Shown in pieces: positions 24,672-32,451 of a stretch of DNA of 36,941 bases. Numbering within the stretch: the stretch's first letter is position 1; the number at the start of each line of letters is the position of its first letter. Made by a program: the position numbers and the translations under genes. Source of the stretch: Candidatus Poribacteria bacterium. GTDB taxonomy: Bacteria; Poribacteria; WGA-4E; WGA-3G. The stretch spans positions 1 through 36,941 of the forward strand of contig JAGWBU010000025.1 of the NCBI GenBank assembly GCA_021295735.1. The letters are read 5' to 3'. The notes below the pieces were generated by a model that was not told the origin of the DNA, made no database searches, and saw only the letters and a program-made list of their open reading frames with translations.

Positions 24672-25502
24672 ATGACTAAGTTCATCTCTATTTTAAGTGT
24701 TTTACTCATGCTAATAGCCGTATCAATCTATGCTGCGAGAGACGAAGCAACTGCCAGAGCAATTTGGACTTTTGATGAAGGTGATGCCGCAGACACTTCC
24801 GGTAACGATGTCAACGGAACGTTCGCTGGCGAACCTGAAGTTGTCGACGGTATTGTTGGAAAAGCACTACAGTTTGATGGCGTAGACGATGGTGTCAAAC
24901 TGCCGGATTCAAACGGTCTCAACACAGGTGGGCCTTTTACTGACCGAACTATTGCTGCTTACTTCAAATGTTCTGATGTCAGTATTACGGACCATAAACA
25001 AACGATTTTTGATGAAGGCGGACGTACCCGCGGTTTTGTCGTCAATGTCTTTGATGGACAAGTCTACGTCGGGGCGTGGAATCGTGCTGAATACCAATGG
25101 GCTGGGGCATGGCCCTCTGCTCCTGTCGAATCTGACAAATGGTATCACGTTGCACTTGTCCTTCGAAACACTACTAATGCCGTTGAAGATGACAAATTTG
25201 AGATGTGGCTAAATGGTGAAATGATTGCAAGTGAACCCGGTGGTCAGCTATTCGCACACGGGGACGATACCGGTATAGCGCATACTAATGCTAACGCCGT
25301 TTTTCATGATGATGATGGTGCTGGTACCAACATTCACTACTTCGGTGGTGTTATCGATGAAGTTATTGTTTATAACTCCGCTTTTGATGCTGATGATTTC
25401 GCTGAATATGCAGAAGTGATTCAGGCTACTACAAGTGTTGAACCACAGGGTAAATTTACCACTACGTGGGGAACGTTAAAAGCGCAACGGACGAGACAGT
25501 AA
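24672..25502 (+). CDS. Secreted LamG protein, copy 2
   Basis: I chose the ATG at 24672 because AAGGAG (24657-24662) is 9 nt upstream and the protein then starts directly with a signal peptide (MTKFISILSVLLMLIAVSIYA); the frame is open upstream to 24633. The 276-residue product has one LamG domain (AIWTFDEGDAADTSGNDVNG, ALQFDGVDDGVKLPDS, KWYHVALVLRN, FEMWLNGEMI, YFGGVIDEVIVYNSAFDADD) and the same tail, SVEPQGKFTTTW then LKAQRTRQ. A strong terminator follows, so both LamG genes probably form one transcript from the promoter at 23568. Confidence 0.85.
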   Translation: MTKFISILSVLLMLIAVSIYAARDEATARAIWTFDEGDAADTSGNDVNGTFAGEPEVVDGIVGKALQFDGVDDGVKLPDSNGLNTGGPFTDRTIAAYFKCSDVSITDHKQTIFDEGGRTRGFVVNVFDGQVYVGAWNRAEYQWAGAWPSAPVESDKWYHVALVLRNTTNAVEDDKFEMWLNGEMIASEPGGQLFAHGDDTGIAHTNANAVFHDDDGAGTNIHYFGGVIDEVIVYNSAFDADDFAEYAEVIQATTSVEPQGKFTTTWGTLKAQRTRQ

Positions 25503-25554
25503 TAGCCAGTATCTTCATAGAAAATTGACGAACACATGTTTTTCTTTGTTCTAC

Positions 25555-25590
25555 AGCACGGTAGTTTTCTGACTACCGTGCTTCTTTATT
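25555..25590 (+). terminator. Strong intrinsic terminator after the LamG pair
   Basis: AGCACGGTAG (25555-25564) and CTACCGTGCT (25573-25582) form a perfect 10-bp stem with an 8-nt loop, followed by TCTTTATTTAT. Confidence 0.85.
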
Positions 25591-25728
25591 TATGTGCATA
25601 ATTTACACGTTCGTTGCCAAAATGACACAACCCGTGCCACGTTGTACCACCCCTCTGTGTTCTGTTGTCCGAATCAGATGTAGGGCAAAGTCTCTGTGCC
25701 TCAGCCCTGCCAAACCTAACAGACAAAA

Positions 25729-25745
25729 TTGGCACAAATTTTGCT
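25729..25745 (+). promoter_or_regulatory. Consensus sigma-54 promoter before clpB
   Basis: TTGGCACAAATTTTGCT matches the sigma-54 consensus TGGCAC-N5-TTGCW exactly (TGGCAC 25730-25735, TTGCT 25741-25745). It lies 42 nt before the clpB ATG. No CIRCE repeat or good sigma-70 promoter is visible. An enhancer-binding activator would be needed; none is in the window. Confidence 0.6.
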
Positions 25746-25786
25746 CTCAACATATAGGACATTAGAAAGATACAAGGAGAAGAAAA

Positions 25787-28375
25787 ATGAGATTAGACAG
25801 ATTCACAATTAAAGCACAAGAGGCACTACAATCAGCACAAACTTTAGCCAGCGAGGCGCAAAATCCAGAACTTGGGGTTGAGCATCTGATGCTTTCCCTC
25901 ATTAAACAGACAGACGGAATAGTAGCACCAATTTTTCAAAAATTAGGGGTAGATATTCAAGGGATTATATCGGCGCTTGAGGATGTCGTACAGAAGGCGC
26001 CCAAAGTACAAGGAGTAAGTTCGGAACTACACATATCAAGACCTTTACAATCTGTTCTTGAGACTGCTCTCAAAGAAGCAATAACACTTAAAGATGAATA
26101 TGTCAGCACAGAACACCTCTTAATCGCCTGTGCAGAATCAAAAAAGAGTGAAGTCGGGCAAATTCTACGCGATGTTGGTGTAACGAAGGATAAAATCCTC
26201 AAAGCTCTCGTAGATATCCGCGGCACACAACGAATAACCGATCAGAATCCCGAGGACAAATATCAAGCACTCACCCGATTTGGCAGGGAACTCACGCAAG
26301 AATCGATGTCTGGTAAGCTTGATCCGGTTATTGGGAGAGATGATGAAATTCGACGTGTGATGCAAGTGCTATCCCGTAGACGCAAAAATAATCCTGTGCT
26401 TATCGGTGAGCCTGGCGTCGGAAAAACTGCGATTGTAGAGGGATTAGCACAACGCATCGCGGATGGTGACGTGCCAGAAAGTCTGCGGGAAAAACGGCTC
26501 ATCGCTCTTGATTTAGGAGCGCTGATCGCGGGCAGTAAATATCGTGGGGAATTTGAGGACAGACTAAAAGCGGTCCTCGCTGATGTAGAACAGGCAGAAG
26601 GACAGGTTATACTCTTTATTGACGAACTTCATACCATTGTTGGTGCAGGTGCTGCAGAAGGGGCGGTTGATGCGTCTAATATGCTCAAACCGGCATTAGC
26701 ACGAGGCGAATTGCGATGCATCGGTGCAACAACGCTTGATGAATACCGTAAACACATTGAAAAAGATGCTGCCTTAGAACGACGATTCCAACCTGTTCAG
26801 GTACAAGAACCGTCCGTTGAGGATACGATAGCGATTCTACGCGGGTTAAAGGAACGGTACGAAACACATCACGGCGTTCAAATCCAGGACAATGCAATCG
26901 TATCTGCTGCCACCCTCTCAAAACGGTATATTTCTGATCGCTTCCTGCCAGATAAAGCAGTGGATTTAGTGGATGAAGCAGCAGCTCGGCTGCGGATTGA
27001 GATTGACAGTGTACCAGAACAAATTGATGAAGTAGAACGGCGCATTATCCAACTCCAAATGGAACAGCAAGCACTGGAAAAAGAGGATGATGGCGTATCT
27101 AAACAACGTTTAGAAAAATTGAACGCTGAACTTGCAGAACTAAAAGAGAAAGTAGATGCCCTCAAAGCAGGTTGGCAAAATGAAAAAGCAAACCTGATAC
27201 AGATTCGAGAGTTGATGGAACAAATTGAGGCACTCCGCATTGAATCTGAGCAAGCAAAGCGCAGCGGTAACCTTGCAAAAGCGTCTGAACTTGAATACGG
27301 CAAAATACCTACGCTTGAATCGCAACTCAAAACTTTGCGAGAGGCGGTTGAAACAGATGCTAATGGCACACAAATGCTAAAAGAACGTATGAGCGCAGAA
27401 GATATTGCTGAGATTGTAGCTAAATGGACCGGTATTCCTGTTTATCGCCTCATGGAAGGCGAAACACAAAAACTGCTTCACATGGAAGAACGGTTGTGTG
27501 AACAGGTTATTGGACAGAATGAGGCGGTTTCCGCTGTCTCCAACGCGATTCGCCGTTCCCGTGTTGGTCTTGGGGATCCGGATCGACCACTCGGTTCATT
27601 TCTCTTTATGGGACCTACCGGTGTCGGCAAAACACATCTTGCTAAATCGCTTGCAGAATTTCTATTTGACGATGTAAACGCCATCGTCCGCATTGATATG
27701 AGCGAATACATGGAGAAACATACCGTTTCTCGACTCATTGGCGCACCACCGGGGTACGTAGGCTATGACGAAGGTGGGCAGTTAACCGAAGCGGTCAGAC
27801 GACATCCATATTGTGTGATTCTGCTTGATGAAGTTGAAAAAGCTCATCCAGAAGTATTCAATGTTCTACTCCAAATGCTTGATGATGGTAGAATGACAGA
27901 TGGACAAGGACACACGGTAGATTTTAAGAATACGGTTGTTATCATGACATCTAACATTGGTAGCCAGTGGATTAGCGACACACATCTCGCTACAGAAGAA
28001 ATTCGGCGGAAGGTAATGGATGCTTTACAAGCACACTTCCCACCAGAATTCCTGAATCGTGTGGATGATCTAATTATTTTTGATCGTCTTGGAATTGATG
28101 AATTGAAGCAAATTGTAACGCTTGAACTTTCCAAACTAAGTGTCCAATTTGCTGAAAAGGATATGACACTAACGTTAACCGAATCGGCAAAAGAAGAATT
28201 GGTTAAACGCGGATTTGATGCAGTATATGGCGCCCGTCCGCTTCGACGGACGCTTCAACGGGATATTCTCAACCCGTTGGCTATTGATATGCTTGAAGGC
28301 AACTTCCATGATGGCGATGTCATTGTTGCAGATTTTGCAAGTGAAAAGTTCATTTTCAGCGTTGAAAAAGTTTGA
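25787..28375 (+). CDS. clpB: ClpB protein disaggregase
   Basis: The 862-residue AAA+ protein is full length for ClpB. The N-domain (residues 1-145) starts [21 protein letters not shown]1 has Walker [10 protein letters not shown] near 207 and Walker [16 protein letters not shown]. The coiled-coil M-domain spans about 405-525, which separates ClpB from ClpA and ClpC. NBD2 has Walker [13 protein letters not shown] near 608, the pore-loop motif GYVGYDEGG, and Walker [12 protein letters not shown]. With DnaK it rescues aggregated proteins after heat stress. The ribosome binding site AAGGAGAAG is strong. No chaperone partner gene is nearby. Confidence 0.97.
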   Translation: MRLDRFTIKAQEALQSAQTLASEAQNPELGVEHLMLSLIKQTDGIVAPIFQKLGVDIQGIISALEDVVQKAPKVQGVSSELHISRPLQSVLETALKEAITLKDEYVSTEHLLIACAESKKSEVGQILRDVGVTKDKILKALVDIRGTQRITDQNPEDKYQALTRFGRELTQESMSGKLDPVIGRDDEIRRVMQVLSRRRKNNPVLIGEPGVGKTAIVEGLAQRIADGDVPESLREKRLIALDLGALIAGSKYRGEFEDRLKAVLADVEQAEGQVILFIDELHTIVGAGAAEGAVDASNMLKPALARGELRCIGATTLDEYRKHIEKDAALERRFQPVQVQEPSVEDTIAILRGLKERYETHHGVQIQDNAIVSAATLSKRYISDRFLPDKAVDLVDEAAARLRIEIDSVPEQIDEVERRIIQLQMEQQALEKEDDGVSKQRLEKLNAELAELKEKVDALKAGWQNEKANLIQIRELMEQIEALRIESEQAKRSGNLAKASELEYGKIPTLESQLKTLREAVETDANGTQMLKERMSAEDIAEIVAKWTGIPVYRLMEGETQKLLHMEERLCEQVIGQNEAVSAVSNAIRRSRVGLGDPDRPLGSFLFMGPTGVGKTHLAKSLAEFLFDDVNAIVRIDMSEYMEKHTVSRLIGAPPGYVGYDEGGQLTEAVRRHPYCVILLDEVEKAHPEVFNVLLQMLDDGRMTDGQGHTVDFKNTVVIMTSNIGSQWISDTHLATEEIRRKVMDALQAHFPPEFLNRVDDLIIFDRLGIDELKQIVTLELSKLSVQFAEKDMTLTLTESAKEELVKRGFDAVYGARPLRRTLQRDILNPLAIDMLEGNFHDGDVIVADFASEKFIFSVEKV

Positions 28376-28436
28376 AATGGATTGAAATCTATCCAAATTT
28401 CATGGTATTCTATTATATAATCCAAGTTGCCACCTA

Positions 28437-28609
28437 TGTAGCACAAACTTTTAGTTTGTGCCTATGAATACGCAAACTGAATGAAGATAAATTTTTAAAT
28501 TCGGTAATTTTCTGTCCGCACAAGGCAGGTGTCCACCTCTGCTGGCGAGGTTTCCTAACCTCGCTAAATTACCGATTTATTTTATTAAACTTCATAAAGT
28601 TTGCGCTAC
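28437..28609. repeat. Palindromic hairpin pair interrupted by a 115-bp element
   Basis: TGTAGCACAAACTTTTAG then TTTGTGCC (hairpin 1) leads to CGCAAACT at 28471-28478, whose partner AAAGTTTGCGCTAC is at 28596-28609. The uninterrupted arrangement is visible in the element at 21341, in the opposite orientation. Here the loop of the second hairpin is split by the element at 28481-28595. The rest of 28376-28718 is A+T-rich with nothing I can name. Confidence 0.65.
28481..28595. mobile_element. 115-bp palindromic element, copy 1 (ATGAAG...CTTCAT)
   Basis: The ends are ATGAAG and CTTCAT, and the outer 35-40 bp of each side are inverted copies (AATTCGGTAATTT / AAATTACCGATTTA). The centre has TGTCCACCTCTGCT and the hairpin GGCGAGGTTTCCTAACCTCGC. 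Copy 2 at 36079-36192 is about 92 percent identical by hand alignment. It has no coding capacity, so any movement would be driven from elsewhere. Confidence 0.65.
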
Positions 28610-28718
28610 GATATGTCACAAATAATGAACTTTTCTCGAATTAAAAATGGCGTCTGCAGGTCTAAAATCTTATAGGTAGCAACTTGGATTATATACTTGA
28701 ATTCACGGAGAAATAACG

Positions 28719-28970
28719 ATGGAACACCCAAACTGGACAAAAGATGATTCCCGCAGAGCCAAGCATATCTGGGCAGAGTACCAAAAACAACACGATATTA
28801 CTGAACGGATCGGGCAGACAGCTGGGATTGATCCGAAAAGTGGCAGGATTTGGTTCGGGGACTCTGCCCTTGAGATTGTCCAGCAACGTCTTGCTGAAGG
28901 ATTAACTTCCCCTCTTTTCTTTGAGCGAGTCGGTTATGCCTCCTACTTACGTAAGGGTGGACGTCGATGA
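28719..28970 (+). CDS. Small protein paired with a clan AA aspartic protease
   Basis: The 83-residue soluble protein is charged at its N-terminus (MEHPNWTKDDSRRAKHIWAE) and basic at its end (YLRKGGRR). It has no membrane segment. I do not recognise a domain. The stop codon overlaps the start of the protease gene by 4 nt (ATGA), so the two are translationally coupled. The small-upstream-partner arrangement resembles toxin-antitoxin or substrate/protease pairs, but nothing in the sequence proves either. A GGAG sequence lies 11 nt before the ATG. Confidence 0.65.
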   Translation: MEHPNWTKDDSRRAKHIWAEYQKQHDITERIGQTAGIDPKSGRIWFGDSALEIVQQRLAEGLTSPLFFERVGYASYLRKGGRR

Positions 28971-29329
28971 TTCACGGATCAATATCGGATGATGGAGTCC
29001 CAATAATCACACTTTCTATCGCAGGACAAGAATGTACCGCAACTATAGATACAGGCTTCAATGGATATCTGGAACTACCTGAAACTCTACGAAATACGTT
29101 GAATCCCCAATATATTGGTCTAGTGATTTCAGTATTAGCAGGCGGGCAAACAATTGAAGAAGAACTTTATCAAGTCAATTTTCTTTTTGATGGAAGGATA
29201 ATTCCTGCCGAGGCAACATTCGTTGTTAATGGTGAGATTCTTATAGGGCCTCATTTGCTTCGTGAGTATCGTCTGGAGATTGATTTTGTCAGACGAACCG
29301 TTGTATTAGAAAAGGTTATTATCGGATAA
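28967..29329 (+). CDS. Clan AA (retropepsin-like) aspartic protease
   Basis: The 120-residue protein has one aspartic protease half: ECTATIDTGFNGYLELP around residues 23-39 with the catalytic DTG, and the hydrophobic-Gly motif ILIGPHLLREYRLEIDF near residue 91. This is the short bacterial clan AA family, which must dimerise to be active. There is no signal peptide or membrane anchor, so it is probably cytoplasmic. It is coupled to the 83-residue gene just upstream and ends 48 nt before the convergent selenoprotein gene. Its substrate is unknown. Confidence 0.78.
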   Translation: MIHGSISDDGVPIITLSIAGQECTATIDTGFNGYLELPETLRNTLNPQYIGLVISVLAGGQTIEEELYQVNFLFDGRIIPAEATFVVNGEILIGPHLLREYRLEIDFVRRTVVLEKVIIG

Positions 29330-29377
29330 TTGTTTAGTAGTTACCAAAACAAAATGCATCGAACCACATACTGGATA

Positions 29378-29905
29378 TTATTTTCTCAACCGCTCAACAA
29401 TTTTGTCAACAATCCCCTCAGCGCGGTCACGAATCTGTTCCTGTGTAAGACTCTGGATCGGATGTGTAACCGTAAGTGGTTCTAATTCATTGTATCCGAG
29501 CACACGCGCCTGCACCTTTCCTGCTGCAAAAAATACCTCTGTACAGATCGCCACACTCGGTACGCCGCGCTCCTCTAAAACACTTCCATCGTGCATACTG
29601 CACGATATACAAGAGCCTCAGTCGGCGAGACCTTCAATGACGAAATCTGTCTGATCGGCAAGGTCATTAAGCAGCTCAGTCGGAGCTGGACGCGCAAATG
29701 TCGGTTTCTTGACACGGACCACCTCAGCAATGTCAAACCGTTCGCGCATTAATTCTTCAACGCGATCAAGAAAAATATCACTACCATTTTTGGTGATATC
29801 CAGCAAACCCATCACTTTTCCATCAAAGGTATCAAGTCGTGGAGCCAAAAATTTTTCATCTGCATCACTTTGGGAGGTAGGATCAAGTAAAGTAACGTTT
29901 GCCAT
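29378..29905 (-). CDS. UGSC-motif selenoprotein with in-frame UGA (Sec)
   Basis: Two minus-strand open stretches in one frame are separated only by TGA at 29620-29618. Read as selenocysteine, they give a 175-residue protein: N-terminal part up to DFVIEGLAD, then U-G-S-C-ISCSMHDGSVLEERG, then PSVAICTEVF and a helical C-terminus ending EGIVDKIVERLRK. The U-G-S-C motif names a known selenoprotein family, found in marine bacteria, whose C-terminal half resembles glycine-reductase selenoprotein B-like proteins. The start is the ATG at 29905, with AGGAG 9 nt upstream; a TTG at 29911 is too close to that site. The TPR gene ends 12 nt upstream. If the UGA were a plain stop, the second half would lack a start and ribosome site. 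Function is unknown; redox is likely. Confidence 0.85.
29588..29620 (-). promoter_or_regulatory. Candidate bacterial SECIS element with its UGA codon
   Basis: On the minus strand, the UGA (29620-29618) is followed 12 nt later by ATCGTGCA-GTA-TGCACGAT (29606-29588), a perfect 8-bp stem with a 3-nt loop (or 5 nt if the top pair is open). The loop lies about 20 nt after the UGA, as in E. coli fdhF, whose SECIS tip also has a GCA..UGC closing helix and a GU-containing loop. It lies inside the coding sequence, as bacterial SECIS elements do. Confidence 0.7.
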
Positions 29906-29917
29906 AGTCAAAATCTC

Positions 29918-30250
29918 CTATGTGGTTGAACCGGACGTTTCCAACTGTATCTGTTGCGACTTCGCCATCGCATCTTCTGCTTCCTGAATCATACCTTTAC
30001 GCTGGTAACACATGGATAAACTGGTATAAACAAGCGGATCATTCGGATTGATTTCAATCGCTTTTTCGACTGCTTCAATGGCTTCATCGTATTGACTAAG
30101 CCGTTCATACGCATGTCCTAATCCGAGATACCCCTCAATATATTCTGGATACGATTCAATAAGTTCCTTAAAAGCGTTAACTGCAGCTTCCAGGTCATTT
30201 TCTGCGAAATGAGTCAGTGCTACATCGTAAAGTTGTTCTTGTGTTGACAT
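29918..30250 (-). CDS. TPR protein, first gene of the selenoprotein operon
   Basis: The 110-residue protein is made of about two and a half TPR units: VALTHFAENDLEAAVNAFKE, GYLGLGHAYERLSQYDEAIE, VYTSLSMCYQRKGMIQEAED. It has no signal peptide. AAGGAAG precedes the ATG, and a good promoter lies upstream. Its TAG stop overlaps the AGGAG site of the selenoprotein gene, so the two genes are cotranscribed and probably coupled. It could be a scaffold for the selenoprotein. Confidence 0.85.
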   Translation of the reverse strand: MSTQEQLYDVALTHFAENDLEAAVNAFKELIESYPEYIEGYLGLGHAYERLSQYDEAIEAVEKAIEINPNDPLVYTSLSMCYQRKGMIQEAEDAMAKSQQIQLETSGSTT

Positions 30251-30277
30251 ATTTTCTTCCTTACAAAATTTGAAAAC

Positions 30278-30306
30278 ATTTTAACAAAAACCGAAGTGAA
30301 AGTCAA
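30278..30306 (-). promoter_or_regulatory. Promoter of the TPR-selenoprotein operon
   Basis: On the minus strand, TTGACT (30301-30306) and TAAAAT (30278-30283) are 17 bp apart, followed by a leader of about 20 nt to the ATG at 30250. Confidence 0.6.
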
Positions 30307-30320
30307 TTGGATTTTAGGAT

Positions 30321-30448
30321 AACGTGAGTTTGATAATTAACTGGACAGGCAAAAATTGAACAGAGAACGGGCATATTTGCTGAAAAAAATCGTTATTAGG
30401 ACTTTAAGAGGAAATGTAGAAATCCTAACTATTTATCAAACTCACGTT
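30321..30448. mobile_element. 128-bp MITE with perfect 16-bp inverted repeats and 5-bp target duplication
   Basis: AACGTGAGTTTGATAA (30321-30336) and its exact reverse complement TTATCAAACTCACGTT (30433-30448) bound the element. AGGAT flanks it on both sides (30316-30320 and 30449-30453), which looks like a 5-bp target-site duplication. There is no transposase. AACGTGAGTTTG alone also occurs at 13305-13316. Confidence 0.75.
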
Positions 30449-30623
30449 AGGATAAGATGTGTAAATATTTGGCATATAGGTTCAATTTACGAAGAACCCT
30501 TCGCGTTTTCAACTGTAAGCGCGAGTCTCTGTGCCCGCCCGTTGTTTCCGGACTTCAAACATAGCGTGGGATTGCATTCAGAAAACCTAAAACTGAATGT
30601 CTTTACTTAATTTTTAAAAATTA

Positions 30624-30653
30624 TTGACAAAAAGTATTGAAATCTGGTATCAT
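30624..30653 (+). promoter_or_regulatory. Promoter for the Nudix gene, leaving almost no leader
   Basis: TTGACA (30624-30629), 18-bp spacer, TATCAT (30648-30653) with TGG just before. Transcription would begin near 30660 and the GTG start is at 30663, so the message is probably leaderless. Between this site and the MITE (30454-30623) I see no gene. Confidence 0.6.
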
Positions 30654-30662
30654 ATTTTCTAA

Positions 30663-31091
30663 GTGTATTGCTACGATTACCCGCGCCCTTCAGTGACTAT
30701 TGATATTGTGTTGTTGACGGATGCTTTCCCGCATCCCAAAGTCTTGTTAATTCGCCGTAAGAATCCTCCGTTCAAAGACCTGTGGGCACTTCCAGGCGGG
30801 TTTTTGGAAATGGATGAAACACTTGAGGAGAGCGCGTGCCGCGAGTTACACGAAGAAACGAACATCTCAGATGTCCAACTGACACAAGTAGGCACTTTCG
30901 GACGCCCTGACCGTGACCCACGCGGGCGCGTTATTACTGTTGCCTACGTTGGAATCATCGGATCGGAACAACAAGAAGCTATAGCAGGTTCCGATGCTGC
31001 TGAAGTTTCGTGGTTTCCGACATTAGATATGCCACAACTTGCCTTTGACCATAGTGAGATAATAAAGAAGGCGTTAGAAGGATTTAAATGA
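30663..31091 (+). CDS. Nudix hydrolase
   Basis: The 142-residue protein has a complete Nudix box: Gly46, Glu52, and REL.EE from Arg60 (GGFLEMDETLEESACRELHE then ETNI), where the glutamates bind the metal. It starts MYCYDYPRPSVTIDIVLLTD, as in the ADP-ribose/sugar-nucleotide pyrophosphatase-like subgroup that begins YxYxYPRPxVTVD. It hydrolyses a nucleoside diphosphate linked to another group; the substrate is not clear. The start is GTG at 30663, which has no Shine-Dalgarno site. Its stop overlaps the next gene by 4 nt. Confidence 0.9.
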   Translation: MYCYDYPRPSVTIDIVLLTDAFPHPKVLLIRRKNPPFKDLWALPGGFLEMDETLEESACRELHEETNISDVQLTQVGTFGRPDRDPRGRVITVAYVGIIGSEQQEAIAGSDAAEVSWFPTLDMPQLAFDHSEIIKKALEGFK

Positions 31092-31420
31092 AACACTACG
31101 GTTTGACCTTAAACCTGAAAGATGATCCTACAATTATTGAACAGTATAAGGCATATCACAGAGATGCCTGGCCAGAGACATTGGCTGGCCTAAAAGCGGT
31201 CGGAATTACAAAAATGAATATCTATCTGTTAGGTCGGCGTTTGTTTATGGCGATGGAAACCGTGGATACGTTTGATATAGAACGTGATTTTCCGCGCTAC
31301 CTTGAAGAACATCCGAAGTGCAAAGAATGGGATGAATTAATGCGTACTTTTCAGGAACCTGTTGAAGAGGCACAAGCTGGTGAGTGGTGGGCAGAGATGG
31401 AACCTGTCTTTGAGTTATAA
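31088..31420 (+). CDS. rhaM: L-rhamnose mutarotase family protein
   Basis: The 110-residue protein matches the RhaM (DUF718) pattern: LTLNLKDDPTIIEQYKAYHR then DAWPE, with the Tyr20/His24 pair equivalent to the active-site residues, and later MNIYLLGRRLFMAMETVD, a WDELM segment and WWAEMEPVFEL. RhaM interconverts sugar anomers. It overlaps the Nudix gene by 4 nt (ATGA) and so is translationally coupled to it. No rhamnose pathway gene is present, so the real substrate may be another sugar; the symbol reflects the family only. Confidence 0.8.
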   Translation: MKHYGLTLNLKDDPTIIEQYKAYHRDAWPETLAGLKAVGITKMNIYLLGRRLFMAMETVDTFDIERDFPRYLEEHPKCKEWDELMRTFQEPVEEAQAGEWWAEMEPVFEL

Positions 31421-31499
31421 AGAGGCAAAAGTGAGAACATGTGAGGGTATCCGCAATCTTGTTTGTGTGATTTTATAGGTTAAGAAATAGGATTGAAAA

Positions 31500-32417
31500 A
31501 TGACAATCAGTTACGACTTCATGGCATTCAGTGGTAGGCTTTCAGAAAGTAGCTGGACTCTTGGGATGAAAGCGATTCAAGGCGAAGTGCCTCTGGATAT
31601 CGTGATACCGAGTTTGCAAACATCATCAGATTACGACGAAAAGGATATAATTGGGGTTTTGACAAAAGAAGGTATCTCGCGGGAAAGTTCGGATGTGATG
31701 GAACTTTATCGATACCTTCGACAGCTTAACCCAAAATCTAATCAAGCGTTCGGATACAATGAGGTTGCGATCCGTAATATTCACACCCGTCTAAATTTGC
31801 TGAAGGTTGATGAAGAACTTCGCGTTCAAATTACCTATACCGAACGTAAAGAGAACTATATTGCGGCTTCATATAACATAAAATTGTTAGGCATCTTCCA
31901 GATTACAACTGCCGATCTGCCAGTTCCTCCTGCTCCTGATATTACTGAAAACATTGATATAGATGTTTCTGAAGCGGATACACAAGATATTCCAGAACAA
32001 CAGGAGAAACCCATAATTCCAAAAGATTTTCCTCAAACGGATCAAGAGATACCGGTTTATAAAACGACGAATACCTTGGAAAAATTAATCACTTTTACTC
32101 GAACGTTACAGTCTGAACTGAAAGAGATAACAGAAAATCTTGCCTTAATGACTGAAAGAGTACGTTTACTGGAAGAAGAACGTCAGCGTTACCGCGGACA
32201 AGAAGACCTATTACAGGAGATTCTCAAACGGCTTAACCATCTGGAAAGTTTTGAAAGGCGGATTGACTTCCTTGAAGATGACCGTCATCAACTTGACGAC
32301 CTAAAACAAACTTTAATTGCATATTTCAGAACGTCAAACCGACAAACACGGGCATTGCTTAATGAAGTTAGTGATGAAACGGATGACACCAATTCGATAA
32401 GTGAGACATCTCAATAA
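31500..32417 (+). CDS. Unrecognised protein with C-terminal coiled coil
   Basis: The 305-residue soluble protein has no signal peptide. Residues 1-140 form a mixed alpha/beta region (VPLDIVIPSLQTSSDYDEKD; NEVAIRNIHTRLNLLKV). Residues about 145-190 are a Pro/Asp/Glu-rich linker (ADLPVPPAPDITENI). Residues about 195-290 are predicted coiled coil with heptad-like Leu/Glu (LMTERVRLLEEERQRYRGQE; ILKRLNHLESFERRIDFLED). The fold and function are unknown to me. It is separated from its neighbours by 79 and 34 nt. Confidence 0.7.
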   Translation: MTISYDFMAFSGRLSESSWTLGMKAIQGEVPLDIVIPSLQTSSDYDEKDIIGVLTKEGISRESSDVMELYRYLRQLNPKSNQAFGYNEVAIRNIHTRLNLLKVDEELRVQITYTERKENYIAASYNIKLLGIFQITTADLPVPPAPDITENIDIDVSEADTQDIPEQQEKPIIPKDFPQTDQEIPVYKTTNTLEKLITFTRTLQSELKEITENLALMTERVRLLEEERQRYRGQEDLLQEILKRLNHLESFERRIDFLEDDRHQLDDLKQTLIAYFRTSNRQTRALLNEVSDETDDTNSISETSQ

Positions 32418-32451
32418 AATAGAAGTGATATAAAGAAAGGATGACCGTTTC

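Noticed and set aside
29378..29911. Two separate genes or a nonsense-mutated pseudogene instead of a selenoprotein
   Set aside because: The frame is unbroken, the codon is UGA, the context is exactly U-G-S-C, a well-placed hairpin follows, and the second half lacks a ribosome binding site.
30356..30610. 84-codon plus-strand frame
   Set aside because: More than a third of it lies inside the MITE at 30321-30448, and it has no ribosome binding site or recognisable protein features.
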